DNA of 64,000 bases, from the NCBI GenBank assembly GCA_023548195.1, contig JAJHZJ010000751.1, positions 558,001-622,000 on the forward strand. The letters are read 5' to 3'. The translations under genes were made by a program, and so were the position numbers. Shown one piece after another: positions 34,580-46,442 of this stretch (positions are counted from its first letter, which is position 1; the number at the start of each line of letters is the position of its first letter). A model generated the notes under the pieces. The model was not told the origin of the DNA, searched no databases, and saw only the letters and a list, made by a program, of their open reading frames with translations. This DNA comes from Bettongia penicillata ogilbyi. Its lineage: Eukaryota > Chordata > Mammalia > Diprotodontia > Potoroidae.

Positions 34580-34647
<68 letters not shown>
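34580..34647. repeat. (CT)34 microsatellite
   Basis: An uninterrupted CT run at the point where the L1 fragment ends. Confidence 0.97.
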
Positions 34648-34650
<3 letters not shown>

Positions 34651-35710
34651 TAAAATATCTCATTCCTAGTGGGGGAGTTCATTCACTCAGATCATTGTGC
34701 AGCATATTCTCATTTGTACAATTTATCTTATTTCTGTTTGCTATCAACTTAGGTAAGTGAGTTTATTTGGATGAAGGTTTATTTGCTAATTACTATGTAT
34801 ATTTTTTTTGACCCTACACTAAAATTTGTGAAAAGGCATTTAAATTTTAGAATATATTATTTGGATTCCTCCTTTAGCAACCAGGACAACAACTTAAAGC
34901 TAAACGTTATTTCCCCATAGACTATAATTTGGGGGGAAGGAACAGCAGATGATAACAGTAAATGTAGAGCAGTAGCCTCCCTCAGAGGAAAGCAGAGTAG
35001 CCAGTTTTATGGTTCTAACCTTCTGTTCCTCCTCCTGGCTGGAATCAACCTTGCCCTAGCAGAGGAGTGAATGGAGAAAACTCTAGAGGTATTTTGCTTT
35101 CTTGTGAGCCCCTTCTAGACAGACCCATTTGACCACACATAACTTACATGAAACACACACACATTACACATACATACGCATGTTTATATATACATATATA
35201 TGCACATAAAAATAGACATAGATATAGATCTAGTTATCTAGTTCAATGGCAAATGTATTTAATTTCAACTTCAACAAACATTTATTAAGTGACTGCTGTA
35301 TGGAGATCATTGCTAAAAATACTTATTTCCATTTTATTCAAAAATGTAAATAATGCATGGTCTCTGGATTCCTGGGGCTAACAATCTAATCAGGACATAG
35401 TGCATACAAAATGCTAAAAAAATATTAGTAAATCTTCCTCAACAACTTTACCCTTAAGAGTTAATGTAGTTTAGCTAGTTATTGTATCTGAGGAGCAGTG
35501 TCTTAATCTGTAAAATGAAGAGGTTGAACTAGATCTTTTCACATGTATGAGTTCTGTCTTTCTACTTGAGTTATAAGTCATCCCTGATGGTAAAAATAGT
35601 GGCCAAAATAGGGGAAAAATTTTTTAATTCATATGCATTTATCCAATGTTGAAGCTTTCTTACAATTTTTCTGTTATTGGCATCATCATTACCACTATTA
35701 ATATTACCTT
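34648..35710. other. Mostly unassigned DNA
   Basis: Contains a TATATACATATATATGCACAT tract near 35,185-35,205, a MIR/THER-like piece at 35,270-35,420 ('TTCAACAAACATTTATTAAGTGACTGCTG'), and a LINE/SINE tail-like piece at 35,460-35,560 ('TCTGTAAAATGAAGAGGTTGAACTAGATC'). Confidence 0.45.
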
Positions 35711-35737
35711 GAAGATGAAGATGATGATGATGATGAT
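35711..35737. repeat. (GAT)n / (GAA GAT)n trinucleotide run
   Basis: Seven GAT units preceded by GAAGATGAA. Confidence 0.9.
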
Positions 35738-36711
35738 AAATCATCTCATTTTGGAATGTTTTTTTAATTCTATGTATCAATTTTAAATAGTTTGGAAAAC
35801 AAAATAATTTTGTTTTAAACAGCTAAAACATGTTTTCGTTTGTTTTCATCCTAGAACAGAAATCCTAATAGCCCATTTTGAAAGTATACAACCTAAGATT
35901 GAGAGAGGTTAATTGATTTGACCGAGGTTTCCTAGCAAGTCTGAGAAAGAGACAAGCATAGCACTCTCTTCCTTCCAGACAGCATTCTTACCTCTCAAAA
36001 TTTTTCCTATATTTCAATTGCTTCTTTATCTTTTGGGTTACTTGTCTCTCTCAAGTAGAGAGCTGCCCTTGTCTTCTTGCCTTTGATGTCTTTCTTTCTA
36101 CCAAGAGCTGTCTGAGATTCTAGGACAGATCTCCCCACTTGCATTAAAAAAAGAGTCAAAAAAGGAATTTCTTTCTCTTCTCTTCTTTCTGCTGGCAGTA
36201 TCTCTGCTCTTCTTGCTACTGCCAGTAGAATGTAAATAGAAATTTTGCACAAAGAAGTAAATACCTAAATATATTCCAGGAAAGTTCACCAAAACTAGCA
36301 CTCAAAGCCCCATTATTTTTCCACTATGATAAAATGTTATGTTTTGCTTCATGCCTCTTGAAATACACTGTTATGTTGTTTAGGGTAAATGAAATTGCAT
36401 GTGTTTTGATGCAAAAAAAAAGAAAAAAATGTAATTGTACAAGATTGTAATAAGTTTGTTCCTGGTGCTAGGGAGTATAAGGATGGGAAGAAGGATAAAA
36501 TATTTCAAAAGCTAAGACCTTGTCCCTGTTACAGCCCCAAATCACATTGTAAAACTCCTTAAAACAAGAGGGATTAATGAGAACCACCTTCCCCTAGAAT
36601 CATTTTATCCTTGCTTCTTTCCCACACCCACCCTCTCACTCAAGAATACAGCATTTCAGGATTTCATAATGCCCTAATCTTGCCATGGATTCTAACACGT
36701 TCTGGGTTAGT
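35738..36711. other. Unassigned DNA
   Basis: A degenerate minus-strand MIR piece may lie at 35,870-35,980 ('TTGAGAGAGGTTAATTGATTTGACCGAGG'). Nothing else is recognised. Confidence 0.4.
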
Positions 36712-36865
36712 GTTGTTCATTTATTTTAGTCATGTGTGATGCTTTGTTACCCCATTTGGGTTTTTCTTGGCAAAGGTACTAGAGTGCTTTGTCATTTCCT
36801 TCTCCAGCTCATTTTACAGATGAGGAAACTGAGGTAAACAAGATTAGTTCACTTGCTCAGAGTAA
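36712..36865 (-). mobile_element. SINE with BovB-like tail, head missing
   Basis: 'GTTCATTTATTTTAGTCATGTGTGATGC', 'CCCCATTTGGGTTTTTCTTGGCAAAGG', 'CATTTCCTTCTCCAGCTCATTTTACAGATGAGGAAACTGAGG' match the tail half of the SINE at 63,048. It breaks off before the tRNA-like head, as a 5'-truncated insertion would. Confidence 0.85.
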
Positions 36866-38499
36866 AGACATTTTTCTATAATGATAGTAAGGGGAAGAAA
36901 ATGAACACTTTGATTTGTTAGACTGACTTGCTACACCTCCCACTCTTCCATATGACATTCTATCGCTATAGTTTCACTTTATAGAATTCCTGTCTTCCTT
37001 CAAGGAACAGTTTATAAACACATCTTAAGTTTTTCTTGATCCTTGACCCAGTTATTTGCAATATACCTCTCTTGAAATTACTCTGCATGAATATGTGTAT
37101 GCTGTAATTTGTTTACTTATATTTTGTTTCCTAATAGTATAATGTAAGCTCCCTGAAGACAGGGATTGCTTTTTTTCTGGGAGAAAGCATAGCACAGAGA
37201 CTTATACTTACTAGATATTTCATAAAGGTGCACTGAATGGAATTTAATCCCAAGAACACTCAGCATCCCCACTAGAAGAAAAGGCTGTGTCATTTTGTCT
37301 CTCTGATCCCCAGAAATTTATTTGTTCTGTCTTAATTTGTATATTCAATTGTGTTGATTCTGAATTTCTCTTAAGCATATGCCAGAAGCAAAAGAAGACA
37401 ATTTGGGAATCATATAGTTCCTATTACCCTACACATGTGCACACACACTCACACACCTACACCCATATACATACACACACTTATTCACACGCACACTATT
37501 TAATCCTTTAGGTATTCATTTTGCATTTCACTTTTTTTTTTTCTGGAAGTCTGTTGTTAAGCTTGAGAGCTCATAAAGTAGGTTCTTAAAATTATGAGAG
37601 GAAAAAAATGTGAGGTCATTTTTAGGGTTGTGTCACTAATTTACAGTCTGAATACTTTCACTTTTTTTCTTTCCACAACTGCACTTAAAGAAACTCAAAA
37701 ACTTATCAATAGATTTCTTTGTGACTTTTACTAATGAAGTTGTATTTTTTCCCCTCACCAGTGGTAGGTGTTGAGTAATTTGAATGGGAATTTGAAAGTT
37801 CGTGGCTTCCAAGCCAGCAGGAGTTGAGATTTAATTGCTTAGAAATATATTTTCATGGCTGATACTGGTAACAGAAAAAAAGTCTGTATGTCAAGAGACT
37901 CTAAGCTAATCACTTAAGCATAACATGGGCCACCCCATACCTAGGGACAATGCAACTGTTAACAGCTTGAAGCTAAGGAAAATGTACCAATGGGGAGATT
38001 GCCCATACTTTCATTTTATTTTTACTAACAGGGGTCTTAACTCTAAATAAACTAATAGAGAAATGTGATATCTTCATACTGTCAAGGAAAAAAGGAAAGC
38101 GACTGTGTCCTTCACCCAGTTTTAACTTCCAAACTCATTAGGTCTGATCCCAGTCATTAAGGTAAGACTTTAAAGTCTCTCACTTGCTAATTCAACCTCT
38201 GCACAAACTCAGAGCTTGCTTGTTAGATCTGGTTACACTCCAGAGACCAAGATTTGATTTCCAGCTCTACAGATCAGGTCAACAATTGCAACAATTAGCA
38301 ATTAGTAGTTAGATCTCAATTTACCACATTAGAAGGTCATATCTCCTAAGCATTTAGTCCCTCAAGAGAGAAAGAATACAGGAAACGGTAAACTGGCAAG
38401 TCTTTGAAGTAGCAAGGAGAGAAACAGAATCCAAGATGTCCCTTGAAAAATTTAGAATTTCTAAGTGTGATTTCCTTAAGAACTTAATTAGTCTCATCT
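36866..38499. other. Mostly unassigned DNA
   Basis: Contains a MIR/THER-type tail at 37,135-37,250 ('AATGTAAGCTCCCTGAAGACAGGGATTGC') and a degenerate AC tract at 37,437-37,497. The 37,500-38,500 kilobase has no recognised repeat. Confidence 0.45.
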
Positions 38500-38690
38500 T
38501 CATTTACATTTTGGGGACTAGTCTGTGCTAGGTCCTAAACACTCCTTGTGTGACTTAAAACAACTCCCTTTACTTCTATACAATCTAGATTTCCCATCTG
38601 CAAAATGGAGATAATTATAGATCCCCTGGTCGTTTGGATGAAGGCACAATGTGAATGCTAAGCATTTTAAATGTTTTTTTGGCCCCTGAA
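38500..38690 (+). mobile_element. MIR copy
   Basis: 'TTGTGTGACTTAAAACAACTCCCTTTACTTC', 'TTTCCCATCTGCAAAATGGAGATAATTATAG', 'AATGTGAATGCTAAGCA' follow the plus-strand MIR order. Confidence 0.65.
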
Positions 38691-39853
38691 AAACCAACAA
38701 AATTAAACTTGCTAAAATGGAAAAAGCTGCAAAATATTTTCAAACAGTTTCAAGCTGTGACTCTTTACTGGTAATTCTGTGAGGTAAACATCGGAAGCGT
38801 TTATAAAACAGAGGTGTTATGAAAAGTTCTTGGTACTTCTTTTGAAAATGTAATTGACCAAGAAATAACATGAAATGTGCCTCAGATCATTGGATTACTA
38901 CTCCCTTTTAACTATACTCTTTGTCATAACAGTTATTAAAATGTAAGCATTATTAATGTTTAACTGTTGTAATCTTCCACAGCAAGGTCCCTAGAAAAAA
39001 CTAAAATAAATAAAAATAGGTTGAGATACATATAGACATACAAGTGAATAAATAAATGAAATTTAAAAAATGAGTAAATGCATGAATTAATAAAATGTTA
39101 AATGCCTTAAGAGGAAATGGGTATTGTAACTTGACTGTATTGGAAAGTATGTAAATAGGGATGTTTCAAGGTATGTCATTAAGATAAGACCTTCCATTCT
39201 ATTCATAATTTCAGAATTGAAGGATGAAAAATTCCCCCATTTAAAAAAATCACTGCTTATAAATTTGAGAATTCATATTTATTTGTCTAAGAAACTTTCA
39301 GTCAATACACATTTGATTATGGAAAAATCAATATCATATGCATTATCATGGTGGGTATTTGGTGTGAAAGAAACAATTTGATATGTTGGATACCAGTAGA
39401 GATTTGATCACTGGTCAAATCCATTAGCATTGACTTTTTCTTCAAATGAATATCAAACATGTTTTGGGTAAAAATTTTTGAGGGATAAGCAGGCAGATAT
39501 TCTACCATTTTAAATAATCCTTTAGAAGGATGACACAAGATATATTTCTTTTATGATAAAAATGAATTTTCAGTGATTTTGTATAATGTGATAATTTTCT
39601 ATTAGTTCTACATTAATCCATATGTATTCTTGTTGCCTGAAATTGAAATTTTCAAATTTAAATTGCAAATCTTAAAGGGATATAGTTTTGAAGTATAATT
39701 TTGACCTCAGTAAAATAATCCTAATACAAGAAAACCCTAATGTAACAAGGAACATTATATAATATATAGATAGATATTTGAGTTAGATAATTTTTCGGCA
39801 ATCGATCAAAATCATATGAAGAAACTCCACTCTAACATGTCGAAGGTAATGGT
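38691..39853. other. Unassigned AT-rich DNA
   Basis: No recognised repeat or gene in 1.2 kb. Confidence 0.45.
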
Positions 39854-39865
39854 TAATCCCATCCA
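39854..39865. repeat. Target-site duplication, left copy
   Basis: TAATCCCATCCA, repeated without change at 40,178-40,189 on the other side of the SINE. Confidence 0.95.
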
Positions 39866-40177
39866 CTGGGGCAGCTAGGTGGTGCAGTGGATAGAGCACC
39901 AGTGCAGGAGTCAGGAGGACCTGAATTCAAATCTCCCCTCAGATACTTGATACTCACTAGTTGTGTGACCTTGGGTAAGTCACTTAACCCCAATTGCCTC
40001 ATCCTGGGTCATCTCCAGTCATCCTGATGAATACCTGGTCACTGGATTCAGATGGCTCTGGAGAAATGAGGCTGGTGACTTGCACAGCTCTCCCTCATTC
40101 AAAACAAAGTCAAGTGCAAGTCATGTCATTATTTCTCTAATGGCATGGTCTTCTTCAGCAAGGAAAGAGGACACACC
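39866..40177 (+). mobile_element. Full-length tRNA-headed SINE with an RTE-like tail
   Basis: The 5' head has pol III promoter boxes: A box TGGTGCAGTGG at 39,880-39,890 and B box ATTCAAATC at 39,925-39,933. After 'GTCACTTAACCCCAATTGCCTCATCC' the body is a non-tRNA segment (CATCCTGGGTCATCTCCAGTC, CCTGGTCACTGGATTCAGATGG) that differs from the SINE at 11.1 kb. The end, 'AGTCATGTCATTATTTCTCTAATGGCATGGTC', then TTCTTCAGCAAGGAAAGAGGACACAC, resembles the end of the RTE-like copy at 59.3 kb. Perfect 12-bp target duplications flank it, so both ends are certain. It is the best-preserved SINE here. Confidence 0.95.
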
Positions 40178-40189
40178 TAATCCCATCCA
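40178..40189. repeat. Target-site duplication, right copy
   Basis: TAATCCCATCCA, identical to 39,854-39,865. Confidence 0.95.
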
Positions 40190-40585
40190 ATAAAATTAGC
40201 ATTATAAAGGATTTCCATTGTGCTATGTAGAATGTTCATTGTTAATCTTGTTACTTGGTTTTTCCTATGCCTAGATCATCCAGTATGAAAACTTTCACAT
40301 GAAAGAGAGTAATGCGTTCCCCTTCCACGAGTGAAAGTATCTTCACACCTAGAACAAACTGTGTCTTTAAAACTGCCAGACTAGGAGTCTAACTCTTCTT
40401 TTTTTTTTTTCCTGTGCATCCAGAAAGAGGTGAAGGCTATGTTGACCTATAGCATAAAGTGCCTTCCCTTCCTTCCCACAGCGCTCTACCCCAAGGAAGC
40501 AAGGGTTACCCTCCTTGCCCCCTTTTTTTCATTTTGCCCTTTACCCATGAGAATCAGAATTTGATTTTTTTTTCTTTTGTCCTTT
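40190..40585. other. Unassigned DNA
   Basis: Nothing recognised beyond T-runs. Confidence 0.45.
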
Positions 40586-40860
40586 TCAGCTAGGTGGCTC
40601 TGAATAAAACCTGGGCCTGGGATAAGGAAAGCCTGAGATGCATATTTACTGTGTGAGCCTGTGAAAGTCACTTAAGTCTCCTTTTTGCCCAGTTTCCTCA
40701 TCTGTAAAATGGAGATAACAGTAGCACCTACCTCCTAGGATTGTTGTACATATCAAAAGAGATGATAATGATCATAATAGTAAAGGCTCATCACTCAATT
40801 TGAGGTCCAGGTGAGGCTACAAGGATGGATACAAAGACTGTTCTCAAGGACCTCACATAA
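40586..40860 (+). mobile_element. CORE-SINE/MIR copy with tRNA-like head
   Basis: 'AGCTAGGTGGCTCTGAATAAAACCTGGGCCTGGG' is the head, 'GTGTGAGCCTGTGAAAGTCACTTAAG' and 'CAGTTTCCTCATCTGTAAAATGGAGATAAC' the body, 'GGATTGTTGTACATATCAAAAGAGATG' the core. A THER-like tail may follow to 40,860. Confidence 0.8.
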
Positions 40861-41287
40861 TACTGAATGCATTGTAAGTCTTCATTTGTAAAATCCCAAA
40901 CAACTTTTGGTATATTTTCCTAAATATTTCCTAATTACCTTATTCCTTGCCAAAGGTAAGAAAACATACCTCTACTTCTAGTATTTGCTCATTTTAATTT
41001 TGATAATACGTCTTATAGTGACTTTGAAAGTAAAGACTGTGTTTACTTTCTGGTGGAACAATCATTAGTAATGTCAATCCTAAAAATGGTAATAACAAGT
41101 AGGTAAAATATATGAATAATAATTTTTTTCTGTGATCTTGAAAATGGAGATCTAACATAATAAAAAGTGTAGGCATTCACATATGATATTTTAAAAGTTC
41201 CATAAATATGATGAATAAGAGTGGTATTACATTGAAACATGGAATAGATTTTCAATGCTGGAAAACATATCGAACCTTGAAATGTCA
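40861..41287. other. Unassigned DNA
   Basis: Nothing recognised. Confidence 0.45.
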
Positions 41288-41680
41288 TCTATAGTACCAG
41301 ATTCACAGATTGATAATGTTAGAGTTGGGAAAGATCTCTGTAAGGCATCCAGCTCAACCTGACCAATATTCTTTCTCACAATAGTCACAAGAAATGGTGA
41401 AACTGTATTCTGTTGAGGAATTCCAGTGGTAAAGAACAAGTCAATATCTCCTAGAGTTACTTGTTGCACTTTATAATTCCTGTTGTTAGGTGAGTCTTCT
41501 TAAATCGAGCCAAAAATGTTTGGTTTCATTCAATCTCTGTCAGTTATTCCTCATTTAGTCTTCTGGGGGCAAGCAGAAAATGTCTAATTCCTCTTCCTGG
41601 TAATAACCTTTCAAATACTTGAAAACAGCCATTTCTTCCTTCCCATCATCTTTTCTGTAAGTTAAACACCAGTCAATCAA
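41288..41680 (-). mobile_element. L3/CR1 LINE 3' end
   Basis: Plus-orientation 'CAGATTGATAATGTTAGAGTTGGGAAAGATCTCTGTAAGGCATCCAGC' is the minus-strand L3 end. 'TTCTGGGGGCAAGCAGAAAATGTCTAATTCCTCTTCC' and 'CCTTTCAAATACTTGAAAACAGCCA' follow. It overlaps two minus-strand frames that are LINE shadows. Confidence 0.78.
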
Positions 41681-41685
41681 CTATG

Positions 41686-41975
41686 GGCAGATAGGTAATG
41701 CAACAGATGAAAGTGTGGAGCTTAGTGACAGTCATGCTTATCTTTCTAAGTTCAAGTCTGACCTCAGACACTAACTTCCTGTGTGACCTAGACAAGTCAT
41801 TTAACCTCTGTTTGGCTTAATTTCTTCAACTGTAAAATATGGAATAATAATGCTTACCTGGTAGGGTTTTTGTAGGGAGCAAATAAGATAATATTTGTTA
41901 AAAAACACACACACACACATTTAGTATAGTACCTGGCACATTGTAGGTTATATAAATACTAATTGTCTTCCTACT
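41686..41975 (+). mobile_element. CORE-SINE with tRNA-like head, near full length
   Basis: Head 'GGGCAGATAGGTAATGCAACAGATGAAAG', B-box-like AAGTTCAAGTC, 'CCTCAGACACTAACTTCCTGTGTGACC', then the MIR-type core 'GGTAGGGTTTTTGTAGGGAGCAAATAAGATAAT' and 'AGTACCTGGCACATTGTAGG'. A short CA run sits at 41,906-41,919. The tail differs from the BovB-tailed SINE, so it is a separate family. Confidence 0.82.
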
Positions 41976-42762
41976 CTCATTTATTAGCCATGTTTTCATG
42001 GAATAAAATGTCTTCTTTCTGCCTTAATGAGTTTGGGATGACCCAACTTCTTAGCCAAGTCTCTACCAAGATGATACTAAAACAGGATATTGTCCTTTTA
42101 GCTTTACCTTTTAAACTCTGAGTACTGTAAAGAGTATACTGGGAAGAATGTGCCAAATTTTTTGTTGTAAAGCTTCTCTGATAGCATAAATACTTTGGAG
42201 AATGATCCATTTTGCTATGCCTTGGACTATGATTCCCAGGCTTTCTAAAGAGTTTTTTCAAATGTTGTTAAACAAGAAGAAAGAAGCCATTCCTCTAGCA
42301 CATTGACAATGCAGCTTCCAGAAACAGCAAATGGTTAATCATTACCATTTGGAAAAATACGTGTTGTCTTCCATAAAGTTGGTAAGAAATCTTATGTGAA
42401 AATTTTGTGGAAAATTTTCCTCCAGATTATGAGCTTCTTTAAGTTGTAGTGCATCCCCTAACAGTATGAAGAGATTAAGATTCAACTGGTTAGGACTCCA
42501 ATCTTATCTATTAAAAATCAGAAGGGCTCTTTGTACTTATATTTGTCTTTATCCCCTAGTAGTCTTATGCAGATACTTTGCTCCATCTGTACTTGGATTG
42601 AATGGGACATTAGTAGGGATTGACAGGGAGAAGGATGGATGATCATAAAGCAGGAAAGGTTTGCACTAAATGCCCCCTGTGTTGATTTAGCAAAATTCAA
42701 GGTAGCACCTTGTGGCCTGAAATGAGATCATATTACTTATCCTGATGAGACTTTGGCTGGGT
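41976..42762. other. Unassigned DNA
   Basis: Nothing recognised; the 94-codon minus-strand frame at 41,977-42,261 has no family motif. Confidence 0.45.
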
Positions 42763-43130
42763 CATCATGATAATAATAGTAGCAGGTATTTATATAGCAT
42801 TTTTAAGTGGATCAAAGATGATATTTAGAGCAAATAGGGAACTTAGAGATCATATAATCTGATGTCCTTATTTTACAAGTAAAGAAACTGAGGCATTGAG
42901 AAGTGATTTGCCCAAGGTCACTGATGTAGTAAAGGATCACTTTCCATCAATTCCAAATTATATACTCTTTATACTTTACTCTTTATAAATATTATTTGAT
43001 TTGAGCATCACCATAACCATGTTATATAATCATTGAGGGTATTATTCTCAGTTGGCAAATGAGAATACAAAAGATTAGGGTAGTAAAAGAATTTCCTCAT
43101 GGTCACATACTGAATGGGTTAGGAATAAGA
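42763..43130 (-). mobile_element. Two MIR-like SINE fragments
   Basis: 42,763-42,960 carries 'ATAATAGTAGCAGGTATTTATATAGCATTT' and 'AAGAAACTGAGGCATTGAGAAGTGATTTGCCCAAGGTCAC'. 42,960-43,130 carries a second, weaker series ('TATTATTTGATTTGAGCATCACCATAACC', 'TTCCTCATGGTCACATAC'). Confidence 0.7.
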
Positions 43131-44607
43131 TTTCCAGTTTTTTCCACTTCTCCAAAAAAATCTCAGACATGATTGCTAAAGCATTACGGTTGAACTTTAG
43201 ATAATCAGACAAAATGAGAGGAGTAAAAGAGATTTATGTTCTCTCAATGTTAAACAATTTACATTCCTTCCATGATGCTTCCCCAACCTTATCCACTGGA
43301 GTTCATATAATCTTGAGAGAAAATTTAGATAATCTTCAATCACCTTTCTCTCTTATTCTATATAACAAACTGGTTTCAGAATTCTCTATATTTTCCATAT
43401 ACTAGACTCCATAGCCTGAATTTCCTTTATTTTCCTAGTATAATCACAGTGATCAAGGCACTTTGTCATCACTTCCCTGACCTACTATATCTTCTTTCAT
43501 GCAAAATGTCTCATATTCAGAACCACACTTTCAAATTGATGCTTAATACATTTGTCATGTAATCTTCTCCCCAAATGATAATGCCAGTGCCCACTCCTCA
43601 CTTTTTGTGCTACAGATGACCTGCCCCAACACCATTATTAAATCAATGTTGCCTTATCTAGTTACTAAAATACAACACTTCGTCCTTTTACATTCTGCCA
43701 ATATCTTCAGATGGATTATGTGTTTGGTTCATCTGATGGGCAGAAGCACTTCATGAAGTCCTTGATAAACAACTAGTCGATTTCAGCCAATTTTTTTTGT
43801 GTGTGTGCTGCCATTTGGATTTCTCTTGGGCATCTTTCCTCTTGCTGTGCATCAGAGAAAAATAATATTTTATTGTTGGTCATAATTAATAATTCATTGA
43901 ATTATACCAGATGAATGTACTGAAAATGTAGATATAAATCTTACAGGTCTCTGGATAGAGAAGTTAAAGTCATAGTGCATATTTTATTTGCATTATGAAT
44001 CTTCAGACATAGATATTAGATCATGCAACATCAAAACAAGTTGAGAATCATAACAAAAAAGAAATGATTGCTTCCTTCTTCTATATGAGGAATCTCACTT
44101 GCAAAATGCCAAATGAGGCATCCTGGAAAAATACAATCTGATCCTCAAGTGTGTACACTTGAGTTAACGGCTAGCTTATCTCATTCTTAGAAACTCTGGT
44201 ACACTGGGAGGGTGAAAAGGAGGTTACATGAATTCTTCAGTGATTTTACTCTGAATACCCATACTGTTCTTAATTAGACAGATTACCTGTTAGGTATGGT
44301 AAAGTGTCCTGAACATTTTCAAACAGACTTTTCCTCAAGGCAAATGGAAGGAAAAGTCAGAAGAAATTACCATCTACACAAATAACTGTGAGGATTCCAT
44401 TAGAGGGTCTGGTAAAAATGACATCTTCCTTGTCTCACCATTTAATATTTAATTCAATTCAACACCGAAGGGTTCGTTTTAATATTGATTGCTTATTTTT
44501 TAGAAATTACTTCACCATCAGTTAATGTTTTTGTTTGTTTGGTCAGTTTGGGTTTTCTAAAATTAGTGCCTGAATTAATAGATAAGGTGTGAAACAAACT
44601 AAATTGT
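43131..44607. other. Unassigned DNA
   Basis: About 1.5 kb with no recognised repeat or gene. The short GTGTGTGTG at 43,800 is the only simple sequence. Confidence 0.45.
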
Positions 44608-44755
44608 GGATTAGAAAACCTATGATGAAGTTCTAGTTTTATCACCAAATAGCTCCATGACAACTCTTTAAATATGTATAAGCCTCAGTTTCCTTATCTG
44701 TAAAATGAGAGAAATTAACTAGGTGATTTTTAATGTTCTGTAGGTACAGTTCTCT
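44608..44755 (+). mobile_element. MIR-like SINE fragment
   Basis: 'AAGTTCTAGTTTTATCACCAAATAGC', 'AAGCCTCAGTTTCCTTATCTGTAAAATGAGAG'. Confidence 0.65.
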
Positions 44756-46442
44756 ACCCTAAGAAATGATTCATTCTTTATGTTGTAGGGACTTGTAGTA
44801 GAAAAAGAAATAAAAATCCTTCAATCTTTAAGAAACTGTACTTCAAAAGGAATCTACCAAAATCTACCAAAATCTTGTCCCAAGGAGACTTCTTAAAAAT
44901 AGTTTTTGCACAAAATTCCTCTTTTAAAAAGTCAAATTGGTCAAAATGTACTCAAGATAAAAATGCAAGAATATGTGAATATTTACTAGTCAGTTCAGGA
45001 TGCTAGTGTTAACTTGCTGTATATATGCTAAATTCCTGGATCTATTTAATCGGTTTATTCAGCTAACCACCTACAGGGAAGGGTCATGGTGTCAAACAAT
45101 ACTGAATGGCATTTTGTGTGAATTGGGAACAGAGCTTTTTAAAGGCCAGAGGTTTAGCAACATAAACCAGATGTTCTCATTTGAAAAAAGCCAACATATT
45201 TTTTTTTGGGGGGGTGGAAACAAGAAAGAAAGAAAGGTCAGACTCTTAGATTTAAAAAAAAAAATTCTTACTGCCAAGCATGTTCCATGAAAACTAAGTA
45301 TTTTATAGTTCATGTAGGGCTGTGGCACTGATTTTTAGGTGAAATATTTGCTCTGATATGAAGCATTCATGATTTGCTTCTATATCTTCAGTTCACTAAT
45401 AGATTTTAAAGTTTATTTAATCATTTAAGGCATCCTAATATATTAGGTTATTGAAATTTCCATGTGCTTTTATGGGAAACATTGTAGATTAAAAAACATA
45501 ATTCTAAATATCAAAGTAAAAAGTATATGTCAGACTTTACTGTTTGTGTAGAGAAATCTAGGTCATGGTATGATTGTAGAAGAGCTTTGCAAAAATCAGC
45601 TTGTACAAAGGGTGATGCTTTCAGTGTATCAGGATAGGGCTACTCATAATATAGGAAGCCTGTAGTTTCCTTTTCAAATGTATCTGGTATAAGTGAGACT
45701 GAAGCTGGCAGATTCTCCTGGCTTATGATTCTGGGGCCATGTAGTATCTCTAGGACACACAATCCAGAAGTAAAATGGGAGTAGTTTGGAAATGTCTATT
45801 CCCCCTTGACAAACTCATCCCAAGCCAACTCTTCATGAAGAAGCTCATAATTAGTTTCTTCATGTTCATACTACCCCATTTATATATTTTTTTATGACTT
45901 GACCCAGATTCACTGATATTGAAGAAGTTTATGGGGCTTTATGGGTCTCAACCAAAGGATAACTCATATGGAAAGCCTATTTTAGTAGTTTTCAAAAATT
46001 TGGCACCCCTTCTTTCTGTAAAAGAATGCCTCATGTTGTAATATTCAATATTCATGCTATGCAATTGACATGTCAAAGTGAGACTGAACCTTCAGAATCA
46101 CAGTAGCATCAGATGTGTCCTAGTAACCCCACAAAGTGTGTCTGCAGCAGCATAAAACTTGCATTAAAACTTGGATATGGCCACAAATAAGCCCTATATC
46201 TTTTATTGCATTATGGTTCTCATATTTTCCCTTCTGTGTAAGCCTGGGCATGTAACCCCTGCTAAAATCCATAACAATTTACCAAAACTATGCATAATAT
46301 AGGCCTTGGTAGAGAAAAATCTGTATTGTGAGTTCCCTGCACCAATGAAATTACAGGTGTAGTGATAAGTGTAGTGCCCTTAACACAATAATTTTGTGGG
46401 TTTTGCCATCTGTAACACATAATACATGAGTCATATTAAGCA
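44756..46442. other. Unassigned DNA
   Basis: About 1.7 kb without a recognised repeat or gene. A SINE-tail-like phrase ('GTGAGTTCCCTGCACCAATGAAATTACAGG') stands at 46,329-46,358. Confidence 0.4.

Noticed and set aside
39866..39940. tRNA gene
   Set aside because: A and B boxes are present, but the cloverleaf is not complete and the sequence is the head of a SINE with target duplications.
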